Positions 35,252 through 46,972 of a stretch of DNA of 64,000 nt are shown here, piece by piece (positions within the stretch are counted from its first letter, which is position 1; every line of letters begins with the position of its first letter). The translations under genes and the position numbers were made by a program. Below the pieces are notes generated by a model that worked only from the letters and a program-made list of their open reading frames with translations, did no database searches and was not told where the DNA came from. The stretch comes from Cryphonectria parasitica EP155 (lineage: Eukaryota; Ascomycota; Sordariomycetes; Diaporthales; Cryphonectriaceae): NCBI RefSeq assembly GCF_011745365.1, contig NW_024468915.1:1094653-1158652 (forward strand), in the 5' to 3' direction.

Positions 35252-37011
35252 ATGTCTCTATTCTCTGGGATGTGAGTACTCTTGCTTGATATCTCCTCCC
35301 CTCCCCCTACCTTCCCCCTCATCTCATATTCTATGGGCATGGGCAAGCAACATTCAGGACCACCTCCATCTTGATTCGCCTCTTGTCTCTCTCTCTCTCT
35401 CTGCCCTTCTCAGATCTTGGACGAAGTGATGTGCTTTCGATTCATTTCACCAAGCTAGCCACGGTTGTGCCTTCTAGCAGTGGCGCCGTCGGCCCCTAAG
35501 GGACATCACCCATTGTGGTGGTGGTGGATAAGATGAGGAAATTGCCATCTTTCCATTGGGCAAAGCTGGGCCTGCACATGCCTGACAGTCCATTGTCTCT
35601 GACAGACTGTCATGTCTTCACATATCCATCCCCTCCTGGCGATCGGCCCTCGAACATAAAGATCCCTCGAGTTCCACTTTTCCCCTCAGGCCGACAGTGA
35701 GCCTCAACTCACCGCCTCAGATTATTATCTACGCGTCTCCTGCGACACTGCACAGTTCGACAGCCTACTGACCATTTGTCTTGACAGCAACGCCCGCTTT
35801 CGAGGCTCAAACAGCAAGTCTCCTGGGCCGGGAAAGAGTGGCAGCGGCTCCAGCCAGCCGCCCGTCTCTCCCTTAAGCCTGGACAGATCTCAGAACAGTC
35901 AGTCACCTGCGTCAGCGGGTCTGTCTGCCAACCTCCCCCCTCTGCCAAAGTCTCCGTCTCTTGCTCAGACAATAGGCATGGACGAGCAGAGCGGCATCAT
36001 GACTAGCGGTCATGATGTCCTCGAGTCATACCATCTTCCTCGTCCTCTGCCTCTATGGCTCAACCCCAACTACGCCAAGCATATTGTGAAGGGCAACTTC
36101 ATGACCTTGAGTGCCAGGCCAAAGACAGTCGAGCAAGGAGAGTGGATTGCCCATCAAGGTTTGTGCAAATCCAACCGTACTTAGCTCGTCGTGGCTGCTG
36201 ACTGTCTGCCCAAAGTTGTTGAGCACTACCGAAACTTGTGGAATTTTGTCCGCGTCATCCACGAGAAGGAGGAGGATGGGTTGTCCATCTGTAACCCGGC
36301 AACATGTCCACGCATGTCAGCAGGACAGTGAGTGAAAAATGTCATCCTCACCCGCCCATCAGACGGCTAATTTTTTTGCATCACTATAGGAACCACTCCT
36401 TCACATGGTTGAACAGCCGAAGGGAACCTGTGGAGCTCCCAGCTTACGAGTACATCACGCTTATGTACGTCCTTCATGCATAGGAGAGGTCCCCGAGATG
36501 ACTGCTTTGTTGCATCTGCTGACAAGAGATGGTTGATAGGCAGCGATGGATATCCGGCAAAATTGATGATACGAAGATCTTTCCCACCGAAGCTTCTGGT
36601 GTTTCGTACGCACACAACGCCAATATCACCACCACGCCCCTGTCTCATCTGACGAATCCTGGCGAGCCTGATTGGATCGGGAAGCGGTCCGGCTTCCCGC
36701 AGAACTTTGTCGAGGTCTGCCAGACTATCTTCCGTCAGATGTTCCGGGTCTACTCGCACCTCTACTGGGCTCATTATGTCGAGCCTTTCTACCACTTGAA
36801 CCTCGAGAAACAGCTCAACAGTTGCTTCAGCCATTTCATTCTCACCGCCACCGCACTCGATATGCTCCGACCACACGAGCTCGAGCCGATGCAACCTCTT
36901 ATCGATCTCTGGGCTGCCAACGGCACTTTTCCTCCAGAGTCCAAGGCTTATGAATACGCTCACCTCAACGCCGGCCAGAAGCTTCTTCAGCTGGCCGGCA
37001 CTTCTACGTAA
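35252..37011 (+). CDS. MOB-family (Mob1/phocein) kinase activator
   Basis: Exons 35252-35271, 35788-36158, 36216-36327, 36390-36464 and 36540-37011 give 349 aa. The first coding exon (six codons plus two bases) is followed by an unusually long 516-nt intron. After a Ser/Pro-rich N-terminus (about 100 residues) comes the MOB fold: HIVKGNFMTL, EWIAHQVVEHYRNLWNF, NPATCPRMSAG, W-L-N-S-R-R-E-P-V and WISGKIDDTKIFP. The zinc ligands are present as C156-x4-C161 and H266-x4-H271. MOB proteins bind and activate NDR/LATS kinases (Dbf2, Cbk1/Cot1) in septation and polarity. Detail differs from the yeast-type Mob1 and Mob2 patterns (extra residues before the second half, LEPMQPLIDLWAANGTFPPES), so the partner kinase is not assigned. 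Confidence 0.88.
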
Positions 37012-39275
37012 ACAACCGTTCATCTACGGCTTGTGGATTCGAGCCGCGATTCCAGTCTGCCGGTTCGGGCTTGGCGGGCTAAGCCAGAGGTACTCGAGAA
37101 TTACTCGGTACGTGGTTATATGGGTGCATGACATGGCACATGTGGCTACATTATGCAAGCGGCATCTTGCTACCTCGGACTGGCATTGCTGAGCATGTGC
37201 TGTCAGTGGAAGTAGACTTGCATGAGCAGGTTGGATGGCGGGTCATTGCAGGCGTTGTGGAGGTCAATGGGGTCAAGCACATGAAAAGTGTTTGGGCGGC
37301 AGAAGGCGGGGCCAAGTACCAAGCGTTCCCCCCCCCCCCCTTCCGAGTCTTGGGTGAGCTGATAGAAGATACAATATGCTGGTTTTTAGAGTATATACTG
37401 AACCATGGCATCTCGCGCCCTAGGATGCGCAGCAAAACCAATATCTACAAGCTATTTCCAAGTTCAGGGGTTTTTCTTGACTGCATGCAACTAACACAAA
37501 CATAGTCTCCCCTCTCTAGCCTCCAAAACACTGGCAACATCATCATTCTGTACTCACCGGTTGCAATCTTGGCCCCTCACGCCGCAGCTTCCCTCCTAAG
37601 CATACCCCTCCTCATCACGTAGGTGGGTAACACCTCAGCGTCTCATTCTCAATGAAGCAGCCGAGGTCAACAAGTCGAACCAATCAGTCTTTCCCTCATT
37701 CCTCCTTCTCCTAAATCATAGCCTCCCAAAAAGAATTTTTTTAAAAAAAATAACCCTCCCCCCCCCCCGATCCCACCTGCTACCCAACAATCAGTCACAC
37801 CCACCATCACCACCACCACCAAAAGAAAGCACTACCTAGCCAAATGTCCCCCCCCCCCTTTCTCTCTAGGGTGGACGGAATGTCTCGGTCCTACTTGTCA
37901 GCATCGGCTGTTTCGTCATTGGACGAGAAAGAGAGAGAGGGCGAGGGAGAAAGCCCCACCTCCCCGTCATCTCGAAGGAGGGGGTGTTTTCTCGGCAAAG
38001 GGTGTTCGATTCTTTCATAACTGTCAGATTTTAATGGGGGGGCCTTGTTTTGCCGAGGGTTGGGAGTGGGATGTTTGGTAGGGTGTAGTAAATATAGTTC
38101 ACGGTGGGTGTGTGGGAAGGGGCAAAAGAGTGAAAGCGGGGTGTAATTGAAAACTTATAGATGTTTTTCTTCTTTTCTTTCTCCGCAACGGGGCCAGCTG
38201 CTTGGAGTTTCTTAGCAAGAGAGTACCTTTACCCCATAGTTAGCTCACCCCAGCCATGATGGTGCTCGACACTGTAATACATCCGAGAAACCAAACAAAA
38301 AATCATGCCACTCTCGCATCCCCTTCTCACCTCGTTCGTCCCCTAGTCAAAATTGATCCAACCACGAGCCCCCTCCCTCACCGCCCGGGGTTTTCCTTGT
38401 CCTATCGGAGAAGCCCAGGATACACAGCGCTGATGGCACGACATCGTCTTCCGTAGGACAAGAACAGAAGCCTTCGTGAGAAGATTGTATGGCAAAGGTC
38501 GTACAAATTATGCAACAGTGTCTCAACGGCTCTTCTTTTTCTTGTCACTTTCTTTCCCTTCTCCTTTGTATTGTGGTAGGCAAACAACGGTCCTTTCCCT
38601 CCCCATTGCGATATGGGAGATCCAGAAACTCCCTCCACAGGGAAGCCGTGTAAGTGGGTATGTGGAGACGGGCGGACGTCTTGTCGACCTGAGCGGGTAT
38701 GAACTTGTCCCATGAATACAACATCGATCAGTCAAAGAGCGAGCATAATGAGCGCGTTTTGAGAAAAGAAAAAGAAGAAAAAAGCATCAGAGTTTTAAGG
38801 TTATCAACTCGTCCTTGACTCCAGTTGGATAGAGACCAGCACCATCGCAGGATGGCTCCTGGGCTGACGCTGCCGAGAAAAAGACGAGTGCTTTCGGGGA
38901 ATCTATAAAAAAACACACGCACTATCAGAGAGTACGACACCTCATTTCTAAATAAAAAAAACAACACGCAGTCCAGTTTTTCTCCTGCCCACCCTCAGCC
39001 GTGGCTCCTTTTGACCGCCCTATACATGTTTATAGCTCACCCCCGTAGTCCAAGTTGCCAGCCTTCGGGAGCAATGGCAGCCACCTCATGCTGTAGTCCG
39101 ATACCTAGGTTTCAGATAGATATGGGTGCCTTTTGTCGGGTAAAGGTCCATCCATGATTGGTCTCAGGTTTTTATCCTTCCCCTCTGGAAGATCCAGAAG
39201 GTTGTCCATATCCGGCCCGTTGTCTCGGGCAGGACCGAAAACAGGAGACGATGAGCGAGCATTGGGGCATCCCCC
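37012..39275. other. Intergenic, 2.3 kb, convergent 3' flanks
   Basis: Between the MOB (+) and HapC (-) stop codons. Contains C runs at 37328, 37758 and about 37848, CT-rich patches, and no recognisable gene. Confidence 0.55.
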
Positions 39276-40317
39276 CTAATAGCCATCTCCGGCAGCAGCG
39301 CCGTTCCCTGGCTGTCCATACATGTAGTTGCTTTCTGAGGCCTCAGCGCCCTGGCTGGTCAGCTCGCCGGCTGGGAAACCCGAGGAGCCAGAGTTCGAAG
39401 GTCCACCTGCGCCTCCTTGACCACTGTAGCCTCCCTGACTACCGGGACGATTCTGCTGGTTGTCGTTCCTGTTGGAATTCGATTGCTGCTGCATTCAATT
39501 AGCGGGCCTGCATTTTCCTACATGCACGCGGACCAGGCATGATCCCATGCAAGATAAAAGACAAAACATACTTCGCGGTATTTGGACAGATAGATCTTCA
39601 AGGCCTCGGAGTAGTTCTCGAACCCCAGAGAGGTCATCGCAAACAGGATGTCCTCGCCGTTGACCGTCTTCCTCTTCTCCTGGTGGCACTTCTCAGAGGC
39701 TGTGCAATCATGTTAGCTTCACCGCGTGCGCTTTTTGAACGAGACAAGACTCACCCTCGCTGGTTATGAAAGAGATGAACTCGCTAACGCACTCCTGCAT
39801 ACACTCCTTGGCCTCTTTGGCGATCTTTGCGTTCTCCGGCAGAGCATTCTTCATGATGCGGGCGACTGGCGCAAAGTTGCGTATGTTAGCATCGTACTGG
39901 TCATATTTGGCAGCCTTGGAGGGAGGGTAAGCCGCGTCTGGCGACTTTGGAGGCGAGTCGTGGGACATGGACGAATAGATAGGCGCGCTCTGCTCTTCTT
40001 CTTTTGTCTTTCTTTGCTCTAGAGAGACAAGGAGAGAAGTATGCCATTCATCCGGTTCGGTCGCAGCCTATCGCCATGCAGCGCAGACCAGAGACGGACG
40101 AAGCAGCACACACGCTCACGAAGCACGATGAAGCCAGAGAAAGGAGATTAAACGCACCATTTGCTATCGGCAGCCACCGATCCTGCTCCTTGACTTCAAA
40201 CTCATAGGCGAGGCCGGCGGCCTGTGGGTCTTGAGGGTCGTTCATTTGTGCTTCGTCGTCTGGTGACTGTACACCTTGTTCAACCTCCTTGGGAGGGGAT
40301 TGGGGGGAATCCGACAT
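39276..40317 (-). CDS. hapC: CCAAT-binding complex subunit HapC (NF-YB/Hap3)
   Basis: Exons 40317-40158, 39865-39755, 39699-39572 and 39488-39276 give 203 aa. The joined exons restore an unbroken NF-YB histone fold, about residues 48-135: [73 protein letters not shown] Gln/Asn/Gly/Ser-rich tail follows. The protein pairs with HapE (NF-YC), and the dimer recruits HapB to CCAAT boxes; with HapX it also serves iron regulation in filamentous fungi. Intron 1 (292 nt) is longer than others in the window. The last acceptor could include one more Gln. Confidence 0.95.
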
Positions 40318-43300
40318 ATTTGGCTACCTGCAGCGGGTGCGGACTTCTTGGAAATTCCTTGGTCTGGGTGCCCTCGTACAAGATGCCGGGGCGAAGATGA
40401 TGTGTTCCTGATACCCTGGACACGTTGCAGGGTAGTGAGGCTTGCGACTTTTTTCCCTTCCTTTCTTCCTCTCCTGTCTGATTTTTTCTGGGGCCTTGCT
40501 TTCAAGCTGCAGGAGTGCGCCAAACGTGTCTCAAGGCGTGCTAGAGCTATTCTCTACAACAGTACCTTCCCCAAAAAGATGACGGATGAAGCTGTGACAA
40601 CGTCGTCGGGACTAGAGACTGCTGAGCAGCAACGCGTAGCGAGGTGTGGGGAGGACCAATGCGAGCCCCACTGCTCAATGGTCGCCTAGTGCTCGAATAG
40701 CTTCGTGGCTGTTAGTGCCGGACAGCCCTGCTGCAGGTCGTTGTCTTAGCCCCGTCCTTGATGGGTGGATGGATGGGGATGGATGATACAGACCCTGGAG
40801 GGAGAAAAAAAGTCTGTACTGCGTCCCGGGGGGAGGGGTGGACGTCACTGCAAAAAAAAAAAAAAAAGAAGAAAAAAAAAAAAAAAGAGAAAGATCCCGT
40901 CCCGATGCGCGAGCCGTGTCTGTTGACAGGCTCGTTGTCTCGTCTTCCCGGCGGTTACACTGACGTAGAGGATTGATTGAAGATGGTTGGCCCAATGCCG
41001 CTTTGCTATAGGTTGGTAGGTCAGAAACGAAAGTGTACTTTTCCCAGATGGCATGCGAGGTACGGGGCAGGTGATGGCCGGGTGGGCAGGCCGGGATAGG
41101 AAAAGATTGGCTGAGGTTGAACCGGACCTGGGTGCCTCGTGGGAACAAGCTGCAGAGTCGCGTCAGAGAAGAATCCGTCTGCCGGCATCAGCTGTGTTTT
41201 TGCAAGGTCGGCGCGGCGACGAACAGGAAGCGCTGGACGGAGAGCCGCAGGCCAAGGTGAGGGAGTCAGGCTCGTGACGCACCAACCAGAAGCCGTTTCT
41301 CGAGCCTTACAGGAGGCGGCGAGGCGGTCCAGCGCAGTATTTTCCTGTTGGCTCGTGCAGCAGAGCGCAGTACTCGTGCTCGTATAGGCACAGAGCTGGG
41401 GGAAAGGGCCTGGTACGTATCATACCCTGAGTGGGTATCCGTGGTCCAACACGTCGCAGACAACCTTGGTTGGGCAGATACAGGTGGGCAGTGACAACGG
41501 GAGGAGACATACATACAGTTACCCTTTGAGTATACACAAGAGACAGGGTCAGGCCTTCTTGCCTTGCGTTGCCCTTGCGGTTGAAGAGGGGGGGTTCTTG
41601 CAGAAGCGCGTGCGTGTGAGTTGTCCTCCTCTTGCGTGACTATGCCTATGCCCGCGCGCCTTGTCAACGACTGGCTGTTGGTTTTTTCTCTTTTTTCCAG
41701 TCCAATCAGCCCACTGCAGCCTCAGTCAGACACACGCCGGCTGCTGGTTGCGGTCGGGGAGTCAGGTTCAGGGTAATAGCAGCCTTTCGAAGGATGAGTC
41801 CTGGATAGGTATGCTCAAAAAATAAATGCACGCTATCTGGGAGGAGCTGAGCTGTAGTAGTGTGGGGTTTGTTGCAGGAAGAAAAGACCTGGGTTGATCG
41901 ATGGAGAGGACGAGTGGGATGCGTGTGAGCGGGTCAAGCAAGAGACTCAGAGGTAAGGCCTGGAAAGCTCTGGGCCGAGAAGTGCAACACACCACTATGG
42001 GGCTTTAACCCCTGGCCTCTCCTTCCCCCTCCTCTTCTCATTCTCAGGTTGCTAGGCAAGCCAGGCACGACCCGGCGCAACCCTGAGCCTGGCAGCGCAA
42101 TACTTGCTGCTGTAATAAGCTGCTGCTGTTGCTATGCGTGCTATGCTGGCCCGACTTAGCAAGCTCAATACGTACCATGGTACCATAGTACACCTGAAGG
42201 CTGCCTGCTGCAAGTTGCCCAAGTACAGCACTGACATCCTACAACGCCGGTACTGCTGTACTGTTACAAAGTTTAATCACATATACTTACAGTCTAATTC
42301 TTCTCGTTTTATCCCACATCACAGCACTTTTCAAAATTTATGGTCTGACTATAAAGCAGCATCACCCGGAGGATTTCACATGCATACGAGTATATTAGTT
42401 GTACATGAGACATATGCAGTAGTTGGAGTTAGATCTCTACTTAGTGCTCAGTGTAAGCCCGAGGTGTAGATGCACGCAATGGCTGACATGGCAGGAGGGA
42501 GGGGTGAGTTGGCGATAGGGGGGTGGGGGAGTTGGTGTTCGTGCTGCTGAAGCTATTTACAGCACCACAAGTGACTCTTGGCTACTTACCACGGAGGATC
42601 GTCCAGCGACCAGGCATCATACCCTTCTGAACTGTCAGGCCTGAATGTTGGTATACCGCCATTTCGATACCCACAATGACATCGACAAGTTGCCTCTAGG
42701 GTTGTGGTGATCATTTTCAGTCACCTTGATCCTACTTGGCAAATCTCACCGCTCAAGCTGTCTCAAACCTTGATTCCGAGCATGAAGAGAATGCCAGGTC
42801 CTCTACTCCTTGCTGCCCAAGCAGCCATGGCACCCAACCACGTCCATCCGTCAAGCGTAAACACGATCTCAGCACATCCTTCCCCTCCTACTCCATGCAG
42901 CAAGCTGAAGCTGATATCGCTCTTGACGACAGCCGGATGACGAAAGCAGAAATGCGTTTTCAACAAACATCTCGAACATTACTTGCTTCATCCTGCGGGG
43001 AACTTGATGGGGCTTCTTTCGTTATAGGTTCAGCTTCGATGTGCCTTTAGGCGGAACAACTGCGCCTATCTGAAGGCGTGAGACTGGCTGCCCAATTTTT
43101 TGTTTATTTGAATAAGAAAAACCATGGGATGAGGTTGGCAAGGCTTTTTTAGTTTCTGATGCGGCGCTGGCGTTTCCTGGTTCAAGAGCGGGTGGCTTGG
43201 GTGGTGGTCAAGCCTTTTTCTGATTTGACGTTTCGATTTTCTTCACTTTTTTTGGGGGGAGGGGGGTGCCTGCTACCGGCCTAGTTAATGGTTGATTCGT

Positions 43301-44834
43301 GACAATGTTATTAAGTTCGCCCTATGAAAGGAAAGGAATCACAGAGCGCGAGGCTGGGCCTGATCCTATCTTAGGCCTGCTGGGTAGCAGCCAATCAAAT
43401 AATCCAGGCGACTGAAACTCATCTCATTGGAAGAGGCCATAGATTAATTAATCCTGGCGTGGACAGGACTGGCGGTCAATCTTCCAGGCCTACGCGGTAG
43501 GGTTGTCTTGTAATTCGGACGATATGGATGTCGGAATGGTTGCATCCTGTTTCTGTCCCTTTTCTCGATAAACGAGCAGCAGTTCGTCATTGCGTGACTG
43601 CATCTTTTACGCATAATAGATGGTTACTAGTTACCCCCGCCCCCACATGCATGCACGCACCAGTCGTAGTGCACTGCCTTGTGACCACTACTGTACTGTC
43701 TCACTGACAGCTCAGATGCATCCATCAAAGATTGGCAGTGCTGCACGATCATTTGCCTCATGATGACGGCCATCATAAGTCCGGCAATCGGGAGAATACT
43801 CTGGCAGCACCGGGATCAGCATCTTAAGAAAACTCCCTGTGGTCGTCAAAGGGCTGAAACTCGATGCGTGGAGGCGGGCTAGATACGATGATAATGAGAA
43901 GAGCTGACATTGCTTGAAGAGCACTTCAACTAGAAAAAGAGAAAAGAAAAAAACGGGGCTACTGCACTCTATTATAGTGTTCTGCAGTAGTAGGCCAAGC
44001 ATGCACGCACAGGGGTCTCTGCACGGCAGCTCGCTTGTTGACCTCAACAGAAGGCTGGCAGTCGCTATTCTGAGCCTGACGCCGGCCTCTATGAAGCCTA
44101 GGCGAAAAAGTACACTGGGTCCATCTCGCTCTAGACCTTCACGCCATGCGGATGCAGGTATGATGCTGTGTGGCAGGGCCGGCCGCTCAGCGCTTGCAGC
44201 CCTAGCATAAGGTTGCTTCGAAAGACCTGCAGGGTAATGCTCTCAAAAATTTTGTTTATTCACACACTACGTGCAGGTCTCCTCGGCGATTCCTATAAAG
44301 GCACCTTGGACATCTGCGGCCGCATAATCCGGCCCATGGTGGTTTTCAAACGGAGTTCCGGTAACCTATCAGATCTCAACAGCCTCAAAATCAGTCGCGG
44401 ATGCCGGTTGGGCAGGAAGACGCCGTTACCGCCCGCCTCTCCAAGCGATGGGGTCATTGGGACAACGCACCACCACCACACCACCTCTTCCACCGACCGA
44501 TCTCTTGATCACCTGCGTATGCAGGCCTGTGACTTGTCCGTACATTCTCATCTAGATCGGGATCTCCATCGCTCGTCTGCGGATATCTGCAGCGCATAAC
44601 CACCTCCTGCATCCGGGAGCCTCATTATTTTTGGGCTCCAATGCTGAACCGGGAAATGGCGAAGACGGCACCCGGTTGGCACACGTCATTCTCCTGCCTG
44701 TATCTCATCATGCTTTTGCGATACTGCCCCTGCAAAAGTCCACCGCTGTTGGATGCCGTCATTCCTCACTCCAAGGGCCGGATATACCTAAGCCTCGCGG
44801 GATCTTTTCCGACACGAGTCTCGGCGTGGGAGAA
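40318..44834. other. Gene-poor stretch, 4.5 kb
   Basis: HapC promoter side and prefoldin 2 3' flank. Contains an A-rich tract at about 40851-40886, an inverted repeat near 41424, a 12-bp palindrome at 42172-42183, AT-rich patches and one weak hypothetical open frame (42736-43050). No transposase, tRNA or domain is recognised. Confidence 0.5.
42736..43050 (+). CDS. Weak hypothetical small protein, possibly not coding
   Basis: An open frame of about 104 aa. I do not recognise it. It has a mixed hydrophilic composition with RKHDLSTSFPSYSMQQAEAD in the middle and no membrane segment or known motif. There is no clear promoter or intron support. It stands alone in a gene-poor region and is more likely chance or a relic than a gene. 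Confidence 0.15.
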   Translation: MANLTAQAVSNLDSEHEENARSSTPCCPSSHGTQPRPSVKRKHDLSTSFPSYSMQQAEADIALDDSRMTKAEMRFQQTSRTLLASSCGELDGASFVIGSASMCL

Positions 44835-45485
44835 CTATTGAACAATCTGTACATTGTTCTTCTTCTGTAGTTCATAGATGCTCAGTCAGTCAACAAGGTT
44901 GCATGCCACAAGATGTGGCAACTCCAGCAGCGGAGCTTGACGCACCTTCCAGTCATCCAGTTCCTTCTGCTTGGCTAGTAATTGCTCTTTGAGGTCCTTC
45001 TCCACCTTCTTCAGGCCCTCGGTGTTCGTCTTTAGCGATGGGAGCACGTCCTTGATTGTCATCTCGACGAGGACACCGTTAATCATGCGGAAGCACTTGC
45101 GATCCTCGGCCAATGGCTCTAGTGTCGTTAGGACGGCTCTAATGGCGATTATGTTAGCCGATGACCAAGGACATGTCTGGCGAGCGTGAAGCTCTGTGTG
45201 CCGCTGCAGGTCGCCTGTCCGGGCATCATGAGAAGAAAAAGTGAGGTGCCATCTCAAGTGGTTGCATATAGAGAATCGATAGAGACGCTGCTGGGACATA
45301 CGTATGTTCGTCTTTCTCCTGTTCAACATCGCCAACTTTTTGGGCAAGTTGTTGAATGGTATTTTTAAAAGTGGTGTATTGGGTCTGAAGATCTGTGGTC
45401 TCGTGTCAATGACAGATGATGGCCTGCGAACAATGAGATGAGTCTCACCTTGCGACTTCTTTGCAGCTGCTGGTTGTGTTGCCAT
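44835..45485 (-). CDS. Prefoldin subunit 2 (Gim4)
   Basis: Exons 45485-45449, 45392-45302, 45138-44946 and 44864-44835 give 116 aa. Reading through the last donor (GTGCGT at 44945) gives an atypical tail. Splicing it to the 30-nt final exon restores the family ending KKNNVQIVQ. The protein is a beta-prefoldin: an N-terminal helix (TQYTTFKNTIQQLAQKVGDVE), the hairpin region VLTTLEPLAEDRKCFRMING and VLVEMTIKDVLPSLK, then a C-terminal helix (KKVEKDLKEQLLAKQKELDDW). Prefoldin is a cytosolic hexameric holdase that delivers nascent actin and tubulin to the CCT chaperonin. Divergent from CMC2 over 289 bp, in which a 15-G run lies 32 bp upstream of the ATG. Confidence 0.93.
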
Positions 45486-45774
45486 GGCTGGATGTCCGTA
45501 CCTATCGAAAGAGAATGGGGGGGGGGGGGGGATAAGAGCGTTGCGAAATTGAAATGTTGCAAGGTTGACGATGGTGTTGACCTTTGGTGTTGAGTTTGGC
45601 CAGTGAGCTGGGGAAGGAGGGTGGTCATAGCTCCTCCCCCGTTCGCCGTTGCCGCTGCCCCTAGAAAACTTGCCGCCACTGGTGATTGGAAACTTTTCAG
45701 CACCCACAACTTGTTCGACCAAAGCAAATCCAGTCTACGTCAACATCCGAGTCCGCAACTAATTATTCGCGAAG

Positions 45775-46085
45775 ATGCATCCTCATCTGCACACCAAGGA
45801 CAACACCGGTATAATCTCTTCAAGCCTCTTCGTTAGTTTTGCGCGCTCGTCTTTTGCTAACCATCACGCCACCCAGCCTGCGAGGACCTCATGACTGCCC
45901 TCGAGGAGTGTCATGATCGCGGATTTCTTTGGAAATCAATGGGCATGTGCAATGGGGCGAAGGAGGCTTTGAGTGCCTGCCTGCGTGCAGAGAGAAGGAA
46001 ACGCCAGGATAACAACCGCAGCAAGTCGCAAGAGAAGAAGGATGCCATCAGACAGAAGTGGAAGGAAATTGACGAGAACTCTTAA
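45775..46085 (+). CDS. Cmc2-like twin CX9C mitochondrial protein
   Basis: Exons 45775-45808 and 45877-46085 give 80 aa. It begins MHPHLHTKDNTACEDLM, like yeast Cmc2, and holds two CX9C motifs: C-EDLMTALEE-C and C-NGAKEALSA-C. They form a disulphide-bonded helical hairpin imported by Mia40 into the intermembrane space. The C-terminus is Lys/Arg/Glu-rich (WKEIDENS end). Cmc2 supports cytochrome c oxidase biogenesis and copper handling. It faces prefoldin 2 head to head and converges with the TMEM14 gene. Confidence 0.93.
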
Positions 46086-46402
46086 TGTGACGCCGCCCCA
46101 AGCCCACGAATCACTACCTACGACTTCAAACCCACGATATGCGAAACCGGAACATTCTTTGACACATTGCAAGAGGGGGTGCAGTGCTGGCAACCCTACT
46201 ACGGGCAAGCGGCTCCCTTAGGACAGGAGTGTTCCTGATCCTAGGTTGCGAGAGCTTCATGAACGGTTCCAAAGCCTCAAGGATGATAGCACATGGTATG
46301 ATCTCTTGGAAAGAGCGTGAATTGGTATCGACGGAAATCTCTACTTCATGATCTGGCGTGCGGCCCTGGTTTATACGGAACCCGGTCGACAGACTGATGA
46401 CT
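46086..46402. other. Intergenic, 317 bp, convergent 3' flanks
   Basis: Between the CMC2 (+) and TMEM14 (-) stop codons. No feature is seen. Confidence 0.6.
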
Positions 46403-46972
46403 TCAGAGGCTACGTTGATACACGCCGTTCCCGAAAAGCACCATTCCAAAGGTCGCCAAGACGGACAAGATCATGGGTACCGTCTTCCGGAGTCTAATGG
46501 CCCGTGGAATGGATGACCCTCCCAGCATAACGGAGGCCAGCAGGCTCAACTCGACGCCATAAGGCTCGCTGTTCTGCATGCGATACCCGCCCAGCGCATC
46601 TGTGTCTGTCAGACCAACGTGTGCTCCGGAGTCGCCACGCAAGGAAAGGTTCGGAACTCACAGAGCAGTCCAACGGAACATCCCGCAATGATCGAGGGCA
46701 GCGATCGAGTTCGCGCATATCCAAATATGCCTCCTGAGGCCTTGTAAGAAGAATCACGATCAATCCGTGCTCTGCCAGGTGGGCCATCTTCTTGGAAATC
46801 TGGGTATCGACACATGTCGAGCTTGTCTCGCGTTTTTTGGGGTCACTTGACTTTGCGACCACCAGCTTCACTCACCGTCAAAGCCGCCAGGACATATGAA
46901 GGAGTTTCGAGACCCTAGGCCAGATCATTAGCTCGAATGCTCTCAGCAACTGCGCTGTCAGTCTCTCACCAT
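46403..46972 (-). CDS. TMEM14-family membrane protein
   Basis: Four exons: 46972-46970 (the ATG alone), 46914-46876, 46740-46662 and 46599-46403. They give 105 aa, the normal length for TMEM14/UPF0136. The assembled N-terminus is M-GLETPSYVLAALT-ASGGIFGYART. Then come RSLPSIIAGCSVGLLYALGGYRM split over two exons, the loop NSEPYGVELSLLAS, and MILSVLATFGMVLFGN. Four short hydrophobic helices with Gly-rich faces are evident. Mammalian TMEM14C is a mitochondrial inner-membrane protein needed for porphyrin transport; the fungal role is not established. All junctions are canonical GT-AG (GTGAGA, GTGAGT, GTGAGT). Confidence 0.9.

Noticed and set aside
44886..44945. A prefoldin 2 C-terminus read straight through to a TGA at 44886
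   Set aside because: It gives an atypical tail. Splicing from GTGCGT at 44945 to 44864 restores the expected KKNNVQIVQ end.
46126..46871. Three separate small minus-strand proteins near 46.1-46.9 kb
   Set aside because: Those from 46403 upward are read-throughs of the TMEM14 exons. The one starting at 46126 runs from the last exon into the 3' flank in a different frame.
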